Positions 5,536 to 5,640 of a stretch of 5,640 nucleotides of DNA are shown here, one piece after another (positions within the stretch are counted from its first letter, which is position 1; each line of letters starts with the position of its first letter). The stretch is from Spirochaetaceae bacterium (GTDB lineage Bacteria > Spirochaetota > Spirochaetia > Treponematales > Breznakiellaceae), in NCBI GenBank assembly GCA_031284295.1, contig JAITAE010000256.1:1-5640 (forward strand). Reading direction: 5' to 3'. The position numbers were made by a program, and so were the translations under genes. The notes beneath the pieces were generated by a model, which saw only the letters and a list, made by a program, of their open reading frames with translations, did no database searches and was not told the DNA's origin.

Positions 5536-5640
5536 TCAGCGCCTGAGCGCTTCGACCGGTTCTATAAACGCGCTTTTCAGGGACGGTATCAGCGTGCAGA
5601 GAGACGATATGACAACGCCGAGCAGAAAGCCCTGTCCGAT
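5536..5640 (-). CDS. ABC transporter permease, C-terminal end only (FtsX/MacB/LolE type)
   Basis: The last 34 codons and TGA stop of a minus-strand gene whose start lies beyond the window edge. The sequence reads IGQGFLLGVVISSLCTLIPS then LKSAFIEPVEALRR: a final hydrophobic membrane helix followed by the short cytoplasmic tail with P-x-EALR. That tail is typical of FtsX-domain permeases (MacB, LolC/LolE and relatives), which use ATP hydrolysis by a partner to drive extraction or export of lipoproteins, lipids or peptides at the inner membrane. The partner ATPase is not in view. The LolA-like and barrel genes lie downstream on the same strand, after a 275-bp gap that contains repeats and a promoter, so co-transcription is possible but not required. 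The end of the family is clear; the exact subfamily is not. Confidence 0.75.
   Translation of the reverse strand: MGQGFLLGVVISSLCTLIPSLKSAFIEPVEALRR

Overview
This window looks like chromosome from a spirochaete, most likely a Treponema or close relative. The clues are a treponeme-style chemoreceptor tip, a signal peptide ending in FAGGG on the molybdate-binding protein, roughly 50% GC, and a poly-G tract placed next to a promoter. The genus is inferred from memory of these families, not from a search.

Layout. 1-438 (minus) is the N-terminal part of a DDE-type transposase, broken by a frame change near 226-240 and cut off by the window edge. 521-2269 (plus) is a complete methyl-accepting chemotaxis protein whose best promoter candidate lies in the 5' end of the dead transposase. 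It converges on 2296-3129 (minus), a complete modA-type molybdate-binding protein with its own promoter and a perfect 15-bp dyad just upstream of the -35 box. No modB or modC is present. 3288-5640 (minus) holds an envelope gene cluster in the order permease C-terminus (5536-5640, cut by the edge), LolA-like periplasmic protein (4520-5260) and outer-membrane beta-barrel (3288-4484).

The envelope cluster is the most interesting part. An FtsX/MacB/LolE-type inner-membrane permease, a periplasmic lipid-binding fold of the lipoprotein-sorting type and an outer-membrane barrel in a row suggest a route for moving a lipid, lipoprotein or similar cargo across the envelope. The 275-bp gap between the permease and the LolA-like gene carries a promoter candidate, a run of 14 C (G14 on the transcribed sense) only 9 bp upstream of the -35 box, three CGAATTA copies over the -10 region, a leader hairpin and a seven-unit heptanucleotide repeat. 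A terminator-like hairpin with a T7 run sits between the LolA-like gene and the barrel, right against the barrel's ribosome binding site. Together these suggest that the barrel may be switched or dosed separately from the permease.

Limits: family names come from motifs recognised by eye. Promoters and hairpins are sequence-pattern calls without energy calculation.
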